A stretch of DNA of 64,000 nucleotides from Sphingomonadaceae bacterium PASS1 (GTDB lineage Bacteria; Pseudomonadota; Alphaproteobacteria; Sphingomonadales; Sphingomonadaceae). The position numbers and the translations under genes are program-made. Where the stretch lies: contig NKIR01000001.1 of assembly GCA_002255985.1 (NCBI GenBank), forward strand, positions 62,001 through 126,000, in the 5' to 3' direction. The notes below the pieces were generated by a model. It made no database searches, was not told the origin of the DNA, and saw nothing but the letters and a program-made list of their open reading frames with translations. Positions 44,282 to 55,045 of the stretch are shown here, in pieces (the stretch's first letter is position 1; every line of letters begins with the position of its first letter).

Positions 44282-44355
44282 GGGCTGGGGAATAGTCCCT
44301 ACGCGGGAATGCCGAAGTTCGGGGGTGGTCTCATTGGCCGCTCTCCGCTATCGCC

Positions 44356-45759
44356 GTGTCCATGACCAAAGCGGCATTCTCAACCATAGGCCAATCCCCT
44401 TGGCGCCATGAGCTTCGGGCGACGTTGCTGCTCGCGTGGCCGATGATCCTGTCGAACCTGACGATGATGCTGATCGGCGTAACCGACGTCATTTTGCTGG
44501 GCTGGCTTGGGCCGCGTGCGTTGGCGGCGGGTGCTTTGGGGCACAACCTCGCCATTTTCTGCGCGATTTTCTGCATGGGTTTAATCACGGCCACGGCGCC
44601 GATGATGGCATCTGAAAAAGGCCGCATGGCGCATTCGGTGCGCGATATTCGGCGGACCTTTCGGCAGGGTCTTTGGGTATGCTGCACGGTCATGGTGCCG
44701 GTGTGGGCATTTTTATGGAATGCCGAAGCCATCCTGATTGCGACGGGTCAGCAAGCGGATCTCGCCGCCGACGCTGCGGTGTTTGTGCGGGCCTATATGT
44801 GGTCCATATTGCCGTTCCTCGGATTTCTCGTTCTGCGCAATTTTGTCGCGGCGCTGGAAAAGCCAGTCTGGGCAACCATCGTCGCGTGCGGAGCAGTGCT
44901 GTTAAATGCCGTTGTCAATTACGGCCTAATTCTCGGTAACTTTGGCTTGCCGCAATTGGGGCTGGTCGGAGCGGGCATTGGCAGCACGATTACCAATGTC
45001 GTGCAGTTCGGGGTCATGGCTCTCGTCGTCACCTTCCATCCGAAATTTCGCCGCTACCATTTATTCGGACGCTTCTGGCGTGCGGATTGGCGGCGGTTTC
45101 GCGAGATATGGCGTTTGGGATTGCCGATTGGGTTCACGATGGGTTTCGAAGGCGGCGTGTTTGCACTCGCTATCCTGTTGATGGGGCTGATAAACGAGGC
45201 GTCGGTTGCGGCACATGCGATCGCCCTCCAAATCGCGTCGCTCACCTTCATGGTGCCCATGGGGCTGGGGCAGGCCGCGACGGTGCGTGTCGGCCTTGCT
45301 TATGGCCGGCGCGACGCGGTTGCGATCACACGCGCAGGCTGGACCGCTTTCGTGCTGGGGACCGGATTTATGGCGGTCATGGCGCTTGGCATTTATTTGT
45401 TTCCAGAGGCGCTGATTGGTATTTTCGTCACCCCCGTCGATGCCGCAACGCGCCAAGTGTTTGACCTTGCTGTCAGCTTCCTGCTGGTGGCCGCGATATT
45501 CCAGATTGTCGATGGCGCGCAGGTTGTCGGCGCGGGCATGTTGCGTGGACTGCACGATACCAAAGTCCCGATGTACTTTGCAGCGTTCGGATATTGGGTG
45601 GTCGGCATCGGTGTAGGTGCTTGGCTTGCGTTTCGGGCAGGTTGGGACGGCGTCGGTGTGTGGACCGGCCTTGCGGCCGGACTTGCGCTTGTGTCGGTAT
45701 TGATGCTCGTCCGCTGGTCGATGCGGGCGCGGCTCGGGTTGCTGCCTTCAGAAGCTTAA
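44356..45759 (+). CDS. MATE family efflux transporter
   Basis: Twelve-TM-like hydrophobic profile; ELRATLLLAWPMILSNLTMMLIGVTDVILLGWLG; HAIALQIASLTFMVPMGLGQAATVRVG. Confidence 0.93.
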   Translation: MSMTKAAFSTIGQSPWRHELRATLLLAWPMILSNLTMMLIGVTDVILLGWLGPRALAAGALGHNLAIFCAIFCMGLITATAPMMASEKGRMAHSVRDIRRTFRQGLWVCCTVMVPVWAFLWNAEAILIATGQQADLAADAAVFVRAYMWSILPFLGFLVLRNFVAALEKPVWATIVACGAVLLNAVVNYGLILGNFGLPQLGLVGAGIGSTITNVVQFGVMALVVTFHPKFRRYHLFGRFWRADWRRFREIWRLGLPIGFTMGFEGGVFALAILLMGLINEASVAAHAIALQIASLTFMVPMGLGQAATVRVGLAYGRRDAVAITRAGWTAFVLGTGFMAVMALGIYLFPEALIGIFVTPVDAATRQVFDLAVSFLLVAAIFQIVDGAQVVGAGMLRGLHDTKVPMYFAAFGYWVVGIGVGAWLAFRAGWDGVGVWTGLAAGLALVSVLMLVRWSMRARLGLLPSEA

Positions 45760-46218
45760 TATGCCATCATATTGCGACAATGGCGGCGCTCCTGGAACCT
45801 TTGCACCGTTCCGCAACAGGAATATGTGCCGGACAATCTCGGCCTGCTGCTCAATCCCGTATTGTTCAAGCTTCCATCCGGGTTTCAGGCTGTAATCATA
45901 GCGACAGAACGGGTGACGCCGCAGCGGCAGGCATATGCCTTTTTGGTGTTGCCACACATGCACCAGCTCGTGAATGAAGTGGCCTTGCAATCCAAGGTCG
46001 CGGTCGCAAAAATCGGCGCAGAATAGTTCGCTTTTCGGGTGGAACCACAAATGACCGTTGGGCGCCATGGTGACCCGGCGGGGTTGAAACCACCAATATT
46101 TGCGATTGTGAATCCGGATCCGCTGATAATCCAGCGCCGAGCCGAACACAGATTCCGCCACCGCCCGCTCACGGACCGTCATTGGCCGGCCGGATTTATG
46201 CGGGCCGAATATGCTCAT
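45748..46218 (-). CDS. Zinc-protease-like protein with HExxH-type motif (the family often labelled vgr-related in sphingomonads)
   Basis: 156 aa; GHFIHELVHVWQHQKG; upstream of REP-like element. Confidence 0.7.
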   Translation of the reverse strand: MSIFGPHKSGRPMTVRERAVAESVFGSALDYQRIRIHNRKYWWFQPRRVTMAPNGHLWFHPKSELFCADFCDRDLGLQGHFIHELVHVWQHQKGICLPLRRHPFCRYDYSLKPGWKLEQYGIEQQAEIVRHIFLLRNGAKVPGAPPLSQYDGILSF

Positions 46219-46229
46219 TCCAGATCCAT

Positions 46230-46304
46230 TTCGTCATCCCGAACTTGTTTCGGGATAACAAACAACGGTGGCGCGTTATCCTGAAACAAGTTCAGGATGA
46301 CGAA
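46230..46304. repeat. BIME-like element: two 30-nt arms in inverted orientation, each itself a hairpin
   Basis: TTCGTCATCCCGAACTTGTTTCGGGATAAC (46230-46259) and GTTATCCTGAAACAAGTTCAGGATGACGAA (46275-46304); 28 of 30 positions complementary. Confidence 0.88.
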
Positions 46305-46328
46305 AAAAATATTGGAAAAGGGCATGCC

Positions 46329-46802
46329 CTAGCCGTCAATTGCCTTTTTCTCGTCCGGGTCAGTGCCGTCGACTTCCTGCACGCGGGCTTTCACCAATAT
46401 GCGGACATTGTTGGAGAACAGAAATTCAGCTTCGATCTCGCCAAGGCGGCGGGGGATAAGGTTGACGCCCCACATCATCACATGCTTGCCACCTTTTTTG
46501 AAGGCGACGGTTTCGGCTGCGGGAATGCGGACGCGTTGCAGGGGCGCCATGGACACTGCCCCCGTTTTCGGATCCACCGTAACATCGTGCATTTCAACGC
46601 GGATGGCTGATGGCGAACTAACGCGCAGCAAATAGACATCTTCGGGGCCGCCATAGACGTTGAAGTGAAATGCCGACGGATTGCTGTCGACCGGCGATAG
46701 CGTGAGGACTGCCTCTTTGACCTTTAGCTGCGGTGTGGGGCCGCACGAGCTCAGTAATAGCGCGCTTGCTGCGGCTGCAACTGTGAATATCCGTCGGTTC
46801 AT
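46329..46802 (-). CDS. Copper chaperone PCu(A)C-like lipoprotein
   Basis: ALLLSSCG lipobox; VEMHDV...MAPLQRVRIPAAETVAFKKGGKHVMMWGV resembles the PCuAC metal-binding pattern. Confidence 0.75.
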   Translation of the reverse strand: MNRRIFTVAAAASALLLSSCGPTPQLKVKEAVLTLSPVDSNPSAFHFNVYGGPEDVYLLRVSSPSAIRVEMHDVTVDPKTGAVSMAPLQRVRIPAAETVAFKKGGKHVMMWGVNLIPRRLGEIEAEFLFSNNVRILVKARVQEVDGTDPDEKKAIDG

Positions 46803-46881
46803 ATGATCCTCGTTTCGGCATTGGCTTTGTTGTCCAAAGCCGGGACTGTGTCTACTTTTTCCCTATCTAGGGTTGCCGAAG

Positions 46882-46910
46882 TCTTGTGCCAAGAGATTTG
46901 GCACCTATAT
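46882..46910 (+). promoter_or_regulatory. Candidate heat-shock (RpoH-like) promoter with embedded inverted repeat upstream of dnaK
   Basis: CTTGTGC-N12-CACCTATA arrangement; GTGCCAA-GAGAT-TTGGCAC inverted repeat at 46886-46904. Confidence 0.35.
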
Positions 46911-47013
46911 CGCCGCTACAAGGTTGCATTACGGGAAAACACCGGTGCCTGATAGGGCCGGACCGTAAGTGGCCAGTAAGCGTTCAATTTTAAAATTTCG
47001 GGGTAAAGTTTTT

Positions 47014-48918
47014 ATGGCTAAAGTTATTGGTATCGACTTGGGCACGACAAACAGCTGCGTTGCGGTAATGGACGGCGGCAAGCCCAAGGTCATCGAGAAT
47101 GCTGAAGGCGCACGTACGACGCCATCGATCGTGGCCTTTGCTAAGGACGGTGAGCGCCTGATTGGACAACCTGCAAAGCGTCAGGCTGTGACCAATCCGG
47201 AAAGCACAATTTACGCGGTGAAGCGCCTTATCGGCCGCCGCTTTGACGACCCGATGACCAAGAAGGACATGGGCCTCGTCCCCTACAGCATCGTCAAGGG
47301 TAAGACCGGCGATGCATGGGTTAAGGCAGGCGGCGAAGAATATTCGCCATCGCAGATTTCCGCGTTCATCCTTCAAAAAATGAAGGAAACGGCAGAAGCC
47401 TATTTGGGCGAAACCGTAACGCAGGCCGTTATCACGGTTCCCGCTTACTTCAACGACGCCCAGCGTCAGGCGACGAAGGATGCTGGCCAGATTGCGGGTC
47501 TTGAAGTTCTGCGCATCATCAACGAGCCAACCGCCGCTGCGCTTGCATACGGCATGGACAAGGATGAGAACAAAACCATCGCGGTCTATGACCTTGGTGG
47601 CGGTACATTCGACATCTCGATCCTCGAAGTCGGCGACGGCGTGTTTGAAGTGAAGTCCACCAATGGTGACACGTTCTTGGGCGGTGAAGATTTCGACAGC
47701 GTGCTCGTTGAGCATTTGGCAGCCGATTTCAACAAGGTCGAAGGCATTGACCTGACCAAGGACAAGCTCGCGCTTCAGCGTTTGAAGGAAGCCGCTGAAA
47801 AGGCGAAGATTGAACTGTCATCGACACAGACAACTGAAGTCAACTTGCCGTTCATCACCGCTGACCAAAATGGTCCAAAGCATTTGGTGAAGACGATCAC
47901 CCGTTCCGACCTTGAAAAGCTGGTGGATGACCTCATCAAGCGCACGTTGGAGCCTTGCAAAAAGGCTTTGGCTGACGCTGGTTTGAAGGCGGATGCCATT
48001 GACGAAGTCGTCATGGTTGGCGGCATGACCCGCATGCCAAAGGTACGTGACGTTGTTAAGGCGTTCTTCGGCAAGGAACCACACACCGGCGTGAACCCTG
48101 ACGAAGTTGTTGCCATGGGCGCAGCTATTCAGGCAGGCGTATTGCAGGGCGACGTTAAGGACGTGTTGTTGCTGGACGTAACACCGCTGTCGCTTGGCAT
48201 CGAAACGCTCGGTGGTGTGTTCACCCGCATGATTGACCGTAACACGACAATCCCAACGAAGAAGAGCCAGGTTTACTCGACTGCGGAAGATAACCAGAAT
48301 GCGGTTACCATCCGCGTGTTCCAGGGCGAGCGTGAAATGGCGGCGGATAACAAGCTGCTCGGCAATTTCGACCTTGTCGGAATTCCACCCGCACCGCGCG
48401 GCGTGCCGCAGGTTGAAGTGACATTCGATATCGATGCCAACGGCCTCGTCAGCGTAACCGCAAAGGACAAGGGCACGGGCAAGGAACAGCAGATCAAGAT
48501 CCAGGCTTCGGGTGGTTTGTCCGACGCCGACATCGATCAGATGGTCCGTGACGCCGAAGCCTTCGCTGAAGAAGACAAGAAACGTCGTGAGGCTGCCGAA
48601 GCCAAGAACAATGCCGAAAGCCTTGTGCACACCACGGAAAAGCAGCTCGAAGAGCATGGCGACAAGATTGACGCTGCGCTGAAGGGCGAAATCGAAGCGG
48701 CTGTTGCGGAAACCAAGACTGCCATCGAAGGTGGTGATGCAGAAGCGATGAAGGAAAAGGCAACTGCCTTGGCGCAAATCGCGATGAAGCTTGGTGAAGC
48801 CATCTACAAGGAAGAGCAAGCCGCGGCATCGCCGGGCGCTGCGACCGAAGAAGCTCCTGCGGACGACAATGTTGTCGATGCAGAATTCTCCGAAGTCGAA
48901 GACGACAAGAAAGACTGA
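47014..48918 (+). CDS. dnaK: Molecular chaperone DnaK
   Basis: [59 protein letters not shown]. Confidence 0.99.
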   Translation: MAKVIGIDLGTTNSCVAVMDGGKPKVIENAEGARTTPSIVAFAKDGERLIGQPAKRQAVTNPESTIYAVKRLIGRRFDDPMTKKDMGLVPYSIVKGKTGDAWVKAGGEEYSPSQISAFILQKMKETAEAYLGETVTQAVITVPAYFNDAQRQATKDAGQIAGLEVLRIINEPTAAALAYGMDKDENKTIAVYDLGGGTFDISILEVGDGVFEVKSTNGDTFLGGEDFDSVLVEHLAADFNKVEGIDLTKDKLALQRLKEAAEKAKIELSSTQTTEVNLPFITADQNGPKHLVKTITRSDLEKLVDDLIKRTLEPCKKALADAGLKADAIDEVVMVGGMTRMPKVRDVVKAFFGKEPHTGVNPDEVVAMGAAIQAGVLQGDVKDVLLLDVTPLSLGIETLGGVFTRMIDRNTTIPTKKSQVYSTAEDNQNAVTIRVFQGEREMAADNKLLGNFDLVGIPPAPRGVPQVEVTFDIDANGLVSVTAKDKGTGKEQQIKIQASGGLSDADIDQMVRDAEAFAEEDKKRREAAEAKNNAESLVHTTEKQLEEHGDKIDAALKGEIEAAVAETKTAIEGGDAEAMKEKATALAQIAMKLGEAIYKEEQAAASPGAATEEAPADDNVVDAEFSEVEDDKKD

Positions 48919-48932
48919 TGTTGAAAATTCCC

Positions 48933-48962
48933 GACCGTCGCCAGCGAAATGCAGCGACGGTC
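48933..48962 (+). promoter_or_regulatory. Intercistronic hairpin between dnaK and dnaJ
   Basis: GACCGTCGC-N12-GCGACGGTC, perfect 9-bp stem. Confidence 0.6.
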
Positions 48963-48985
48963 AGGAAGCCGGGGGGTGGTCAGTC

Positions 48986-50110
48986 ATGAATCTTGACATC
49001 GATTATTACGAATTGTTGGAAGTCGAGCGGACAGCGGACGAAAAGACGCTGAAGTCCGCCTATCGCCGGATCGCGATGGAATGCCATCCCGACCGCAATC
49101 CCGGCTGCGACAAATCCGAAGCCAGATTTAAAGCGGTCAGCCAGGCCTATGATGTCCTGAAAGATCCGCAAAAGCGTGCGGCCTATGACCGTCTTGGTAA
49201 AGCCGCATTTGAAAATGGCGGCATGGGCGGCGGCGGCCAAGGTGGCGCAGGCTTTGGTGACTTTTCCGACATATTCGAAAGCTTTTTTGGCGATGCCTTT
49301 GGCGGACGCCAGCGTGGCCCCGCACGCGGTGCAGACTTACGCTACGATCTCGAGATTTCGCTTGATGAGGCGTTCCACGGCAAGGATGCCGAGATCACCA
49401 TCGACGTGGCGACGGTTTGCGGCACCTGTGAAGGTTCAGGCGCAACCCCGGGTTCGGGTAAGCGCCGTTGCAACCTGTGCGCGGGTCACGGCAAGGTGCG
49501 CGCGCAGCAGGGGTTCTTCGTCGTCGAACGGACATGTCCAACCTGTCATGGTCGGGGCGAGGTTATCGAAGACCCCTGCCGTGTCTGTGCTGGCGAAGGC
49601 CGCAAGGACGAACGCAAGACCATATCCGTAAATATTCCGCCTGGCGTCGATGAAGGCACCCGCATTCGGGTTGCGGGCAAAGGCGAAGCTGGGCCTTATG
49701 GCGCGGCGGCTGGTGACCTTTACATCTTCATCCATCTGTCACGGCACAAGGTGTTCGAGCGCGACGGCACGACATTGTTCTGCCGTGTGCCCGTAAGCTT
49801 CACCACAGCGGCGCTGGGCGGAGAAATCCGTATTCCGGGCCTTGATGGTGCCGAGCATATCATCATCGTTCCAGAGGGCATCCAGTCGGGTAAACAGCTT
49901 CGCCAGCGTGGGGCAGGGATGCCCGTCCTGCAAGGACGCGGACGCGGCGATATGGTCATCCAAATCGATGTTGAAACGCCGTCCAAATTGTCAGCGCGCC
50001 AGAAAGAAATATTGCGTGAGTTCCGTGAAACCGAAACCGGTGAGGAATGCCCGCAGTCGACTGGCTTTTTTGATAAGCTCAAAGGGATTTGGGACGGCAT
50101 CGCGACGTGA
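48986..50110 (+). CDS. dnaJ: Molecular chaperone DnaJ
   Basis: DYYELLEVERTADEKTLKSAYRRIAMECHPDRNPG; four CxxCxGxG-type zinc repeats. Confidence 0.98.
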   Translation: MNLDIDYYELLEVERTADEKTLKSAYRRIAMECHPDRNPGCDKSEARFKAVSQAYDVLKDPQKRAAYDRLGKAAFENGGMGGGGQGGAGFGDFSDIFESFFGDAFGGRQRGPARGADLRYDLEISLDEAFHGKDAEITIDVATVCGTCEGSGATPGSGKRRCNLCAGHGKVRAQQGFFVVERTCPTCHGRGEVIEDPCRVCAGEGRKDERKTISVNIPPGVDEGTRIRVAGKGEAGPYGAAAGDLYIFIHLSRHKVFERDGTTLFCRVPVSFTTAALGGEIRIPGLDGAEHIIIVPEGIQSGKQLRQRGAGMPVLQGRGRGDMVIQIDVETPSKLSARQKEILREFRETETGEECPQSTGFFDKLKGIWDGIAT

Positions 50111-50174
50111 TTGCGGTGCGTGCCAAGCGCGCGCAGGTTCGTTGAAACGGTCTTCGGTGTGTTGAAATGAAGGC

Positions 50175-52515
50175 TCAGCTTTCGATCTGGTCAATCTCAT
50201 TCCGCAATGATGCGATGAGCGGCTGGACATATTTCAGCCGATCTTGCTCCTCATCCAATATCGCGTGGAAGACGAGCCTTTTGTAAGCCCGCACCCTGTT
50301 TTCGGCGACGTCATGACCGGCGGGAAGGGAAGACACCAAAATGTCGATGAGCCGTTCCGCGCCGTGCAAACGCCCCCACAGATAATCATTCTCGCGGTAA
50401 GACCGGCTGAAAAACGCGCCGAAATTGTTGAATTCTATGCCCTTCAACGTGGCAGCAGCGCCACCTTGGCGAATGGAGTTGCAGTCTTCGGGTGAAATGC
50501 GGTCCACTTTGACGGGGTCAAATTCGTCGAACCCTTCGTCCTGCAACAATGGCAAGGTCGCGATATCGTACAGCGCATAACCCAGATAGCCGAGCAGCAT
50601 GGCCCGGCGTGCCTCAACCGGCAGTGCGAGGACCGCGGCGCACAATATCGCATCCACACGCAGGTCTGTTTGGACGAGGTCGCGCTGTGCCGCCAAATGT
50701 TTCATGAGCCCGGCCGGATTGGTGACGCCTGCCTTTGCGGCAACGGCAAAATCGACACCGAGGAATTCGGCCGTTTCCAGATCCAGATACATCGCCAGAC
50801 AGCGATAAATGGCATCACGGATCTGCATGATGTCGCTTTCGGGTACGTCGATGACATTTTCGACCTCTTCCGTCAGATGCCGTGCGAGGAAGCGGAGCCG
50901 GCGAATTCTGAACCGTAGGTCATGCGTGCCAAAGAAGGCGATGGACTGTTTGGTGGCTTGCTTGCCGCTGTCATGCGGCATGCTGTCCAATCCCCGTGTC
51001 CTGATTTCGGACCACAAAGCGGTCCTCAGGTCCCGGAAAAACCCGTTGTTTGCATCGGGCAGACTGCGACGCGCGGTCGCCACAATGTCGTCGACGACGC
51101 CCGCAAGCTTTAAATGGCCATAAGCACGATAGCTGAAGCCAGCGGCAAGTATCGCCTTTTCCTGCGCAGATTGGCGCCATTTTTGCATACGGACCGCAGT
51201 CGGCTGGCTCAGGAACCAAGTCTTGCCCAGCAGTGCCTCGACGGTGGTTTCGACTTCGTTCCGTAGGCTGTCGATCACCTGTCGCATCCGTTCGATCCGT
51301 TCCGACCGGCCCATGATTTTTTCCAAGCTATCGCGGATCGGTTGTTCCCGCGGGATGTTGGATGTCGCGCCAAATATCGTTGCGAAAAAGCTGGGGGGTT
51401 TGCGCGGGTTCTCCGCGCTGCCATCTGCGTTGCGCCGACCGAAGCGGAAACTTGGGCGGCCGGGCTTTGGGTCAATGTAGACAAAGCGGCGGTCGACTTC
51501 GCGGCGCGCGGGGCGGTTGCGCAGGGCGGCAATCGCCTGATTAAACGGCGCGTTGGCGAGCACCGAACCGTCAATCAGCATGGTGTCTTCCGCTGCATTG
51601 GCGGCAAATTGCTGCGGCAATATGCGTTTCAGAAATGTGTTCCGCCCGAGCCATGGTACATTTTCGCGTGCCAGCAATCGGTCAAGCTCACGCACCGAAA
51701 AGGGCGGAAACGCACCTGGGAAGCTCGCGGTCGCACGTGCCGCAAAGATAAGTTCGGCCATATCAGCAAGGCCGGTCCGGCCGCGTGTCGAAAAGTCGAC
51801 GGTGATCCGGTGTTCAGACTCCGTCACCTCGGGCGGACTGTTCAACCGCAAGACTTGATCATGCCCGTTAAAATCGGTGACCGTCACAAACAGGTCGAGC
51901 GGTTGGTTGATGGGCAAAAGCGGCGATCCGGCTTTACTCGCCGCCATGGCCTTCAACGCATCCAACAATAGCTTGGAAAACACGTTGCCGCCAAAGGGTG
52001 GCGCGAACCAGCGGGCACGAACGAAGCGCGATAGCTTGGTTGCCACCTCGTCCTGTGCTTCCTTCGCAACCGTCCGTTCAACAGTCCCGCCGCGCCGCCG
52101 CAATATCATCCACGCTATCGGTGTCGCCCAAAATTTGGAGAAGCGCGACAGCGGGCGGGCATCGGGGTCAAGCAGGACATCGACATCGGCCATTTCAAGC
52201 CACATGTCGGTCAGCGGCTCCAGCGACTGCCCTGTGACAATCGCTTGGGACAGAAATATGCCGTTAATGCCGCCCGCGCTTGAGCCGGCGATAATATCGG
52301 TCAGCACGCGAAGCTTCGTTCCGCTGACTTGTGATATTTCGGCGAGTAAGTCGTGATAGACGGACTCGCTGCCCCGGGCGGCAGGCGCTGCATCATGGAA
52401 TGCGCGGCTGGCGCGAACCATATGCCAAATCTCGCGCGTGACGCCATGCATGTAGATGGCAAGGCTTACCCCGCCATAACAAATGAGCGCTAGCCGAAGT
52501 TCTTTTTCACGCATG
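50175..52515 (-). CDS. Patatin-like phospholipase domain protein (DUF3376-type)
   Basis: MREKELRLALICYGGVSLAIYMHGVTREIW; IIAGSSAGGINGIFLS (GxSxG); MLIDGSVLANAPFNQAI. Confidence 0.9.
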
Positions 52516-52607
52516 CCGATGGTGTGACAGCGCCAACGGTCGTGCGCAAGCACCGATGCGTGCTTTTTACGGCTTGAGTTCTTGATATGTTCTGATAGTT
52601 TCCGCTT

Positions 52608-53972
52608 ATGGCAAAGGCAAAGCGCAAATATGTATGTCAGGCATGCGGTTCGGAAGCGAACCGCTGGCAGGGGCAATGTGACGACTGCGGCGAATGGAAT
52701 ACGCTGGCGGAAGAAGCGAGCGCGACGGTCTTTGAGCTGAAGCATCATTTGCATTCGGGCGGACGTTCTGTGGAACTGTCGGGGCTGAACACCGACATCA
52801 AACTACCTGATCGCGCCTCGACCGGCATCGCTGAATTCGACCGTGCGTTGGGTGGGGGCCTTGTTCCGGGTTCAGCGACTTTGCTGGGCGGTGACCCGGG
52901 CATTGGTAAGTCTACTTTGTTGTTGCAGGCGGCGGCCAATTTGGCGCGGCGTGGACTTAGCGTTGCGTATATTTCGGGCGAAGAGGCGGTTGACCAAGTG
53001 CGTTTGCGCGCACGGCGGCTTGGGCTCGGCGATGCGCCGGTGCAATTGGCGGCCGCAACGTCGGTCCGCGACATATTGACGACGATGGGGAAGGGCGCGC
53101 CGCCCGCCTTGTTGGTGATTGACTCGATTCAGACGATGCATAGCGATTTGATTGAAGGCGCCCCGGGCACCGTCAGCCAAGTGCGGGCATCGGCGCAAGA
53201 GCTGATCCGTTTTGCCAAAGAGCGTGGCTCTGCATTGATGCTCGTTGGCCATGTCACCAAAGACGGAACGATTGCCGGCCCACGCGTGCTTGAACATATG
53301 GTTGATACGGTGTTGGCGTTTGAAGGTGAGCGAAGCCACCAATATCGCATATTGCGCGCATCGAAGAACCGCTTTGGCGGCACCGATGAGATTGGCGTTT
53401 TCGCCATGGCGGAAGAGGGCCTGACCGAGGTTGGCAACCCAAGCGCATTGTTCCTGACCGACCGTGCCGAACAAGTGACCGGTGCAACGGTGTTTCCGGC
53501 GTTGGAAGGCACGCGGCCAGTGCTCGTTGAAATTCAGGCGCTTACCGTGCGCCTATCCAGCGGTGCCACGCCGCGCCGCGCGGTGGTCGGATGGGACAGC
53601 GGACGGCTCGCCATGATATTGGCGGTGTTGGAGGCGCGCTGTGGCCTAAGCTTTTCGACTGCTGAAGTATATCTGAACATCGCTGGCGGGTATCGCATTT
53701 CGGACCCTGCGGCGGACCTTGCGGTCGCGGCAGCGCTGGTATCTGCCCTTGCCGAGCGGCCGTTGCCGTCGGATGCTGTCCTGTTTGGGGAAGTCGCCTT
53801 GTCTGGCGAAATTCGTCCCGTCGCACATGGCGCATTGCGCTTGAAGGAATCGGCCAAGCTTGGCTTCAGCCGCGCACTTGTTCCGCCATCGGTGAAGGGA
53901 CAGTCGGGAATTTCAACGCAAGAGTTCCGCACGCTGGCCAATCTCGTTGACCATATGCTGGGACGTCACTAA
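52608..53972 (+). CDS. radA: DNA repair protein RadA
   Basis: YVCQACGSEANRWQGQCDDCGEWNTL; LLGGDPGIGKSTLLLQAAA; KNRFGGTDEIGVFAM. Confidence 0.97.
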   Translation: MAKAKRKYVCQACGSEANRWQGQCDDCGEWNTLAEEASATVFELKHHLHSGGRSVELSGLNTDIKLPDRASTGIAEFDRALGGGLVPGSATLLGGDPGIGKSTLLLQAAANLARRGLSVAYISGEEAVDQVRLRARRLGLGDAPVQLAAATSVRDILTTMGKGAPPALLVIDSIQTMHSDLIEGAPGTVSQVRASAQELIRFAKERGSALMLVGHVTKDGTIAGPRVLEHMVDTVLAFEGERSHQYRILRASKNRFGGTDEIGVFAMAEEGLTEVGNPSALFLTDRAEQVTGATVFPALEGTRPVLVEIQALTVRLSSGATPRRAVVGWDSGRLAMILAVLEARCGLSFSTAEVYLNIAGGYRISDPAADLAVAAALVSALAERPLPSDAVLFGEVALSGEIRPVAHGALRLKESAKLGFSRALVPPSVKGQSGISTQEFRTLANLVDHMLGRH

Positions 53973-54089
53973 ATCTGTTTTTAGGCCATGTCATATGCGA
54001 CGGAAATCAGGCGGCCTTGCGGCTTGAATGGCGATATTAGCGCACTGCGGACGAGGTGCGACGAATTATAGATTGGGCAGCAGCGTTAA

Positions 54090-54614
54090 ATGACCGCACT
54101 TGATACCATTGTATTTTTCCTAATCGGCAGCGGAGCCATTTTCGGCTTCTTGCGCGGTTTTGTGCAAGAAACGCTGTCGATGATTGCATGGATATTGGTT
54201 ATCGCTGCCGTTCGCGTCCTGCATGCCCCTGCGACGTCTGCGCTGGCGGAAACCATTGGTTCGGAAACAAGCGCGGCTATTGTGGCGTTTCTGTCTATTG
54301 TCATCGTCATCTATGCACTCGGCAGATGGATCGCAAAATCGCTTGGCGCGCGATCGCGCAAATCGCTTTTGGGGCCATTTGACCGTGTCTTGGGTTTTGG
54401 TTTCGGAATGTTGAAGGGGCTGATGATGGCGACCCTCATATTCCTGTTGCTCGTCATGGGTTATGGCATGTTCGTCGGCGCGGATGAGGCGCGCCCCGAA
54501 TGGATGACACAATCACGCACCTATCCACTTCTGAACGCCAGCGGGACAGCCATGTCCGATTTCGTTCGGGAGAACAGCGGGGCCGACGACGAAGCCGCGG
54601 GAACCAACGAGTGA
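54090..54614 (+). CDS. cvpA: CvpA family protein
   Basis: MTALDTIVFFLIGSGAIFGFLRGFVQETLSMIAWIL; RVLGFGFGMLKGLM. Confidence 0.9.
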   Translation: MTALDTIVFFLIGSGAIFGFLRGFVQETLSMIAWILVIAAVRVLHAPATSALAETIGSETSAAIVAFLSIVIVIYALGRWIAKSLGARSRKSLLGPFDRVLGFGFGMLKGLMMATLIFLLLVMGYGMFVGADEARPEWMTQSRTYPLLNASGTAMSDFVRENSGADDEAAGTNE

Positions 54615-55045
54615 GCGATTCCGCTCTATACAATCGCGACATACTTCGCCTCGCGACCGCATTGGTCGCAAATGACCGCCTTGAAAATCCCGACGGGTCG
54701 GCAGAGGTCCGATCCCCGGTTTGCGGAAGCCGGATGCAGGCAGATGTCATGACCGACGCAAGCGGGCATATACGCGGGCTGGCCTTGCGCGCAAACGCCT
54801 GCGCCTTGGGTCAGGCCTCGGCTGCCATTTTGCGACAGAATGCCGACGGGTTGAGCCTATCGATGCTGAATGAACTGCGCGACGGCATTGCGCATGCATT
54901 AAAGCGTGAGGGCGCGATGCCCGATATTTGGCCTGAACTGGATTTGCTTTCCGCGGCAAGTGATTATCCGTCACGACATGCGGCCATCTTGCTGCCCTAT
55001 GATGCGGTTCTGGCTGCGGCGCAGAATATCAAAGAAAAAAGCTGA
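54611..55045 (+). CDS. NifU/IscU-like iron-sulfur cluster assembly scaffold protein
   Basis: GTG start overlapping the cvpA stop; SPVCGSRMQADV, ANACALGQASAAIL, conserved Cys positions. Confidence 0.8.
   Translation: MSDSALYNRDILRLATALVANDRLENPDGSAEVRSPVCGSRMQADVMTDASGHIRGLALRANACALGQASAAILRQNADGLSLSMLNELRDGIAHALKREGAMPDIWPELDLLSAASDYPSRHAAILLPYDAVLAAAQNIKEKS

Noticed and set aside
44282-44355. Short GC-rich segment tccctacgcgggaatgccg between grpE and the MATE gene as a REP copy
   Set aside because: Only a partial resemblance to the repeat at 41726; arms are not convincingly complementary.
47818-48819. 333-aa minus-strand ORF
   Set aside because: Fully antisense to dnaK; shadow ORF from codon bias, composition (His/Arg/Phe-rich) not protein-like.
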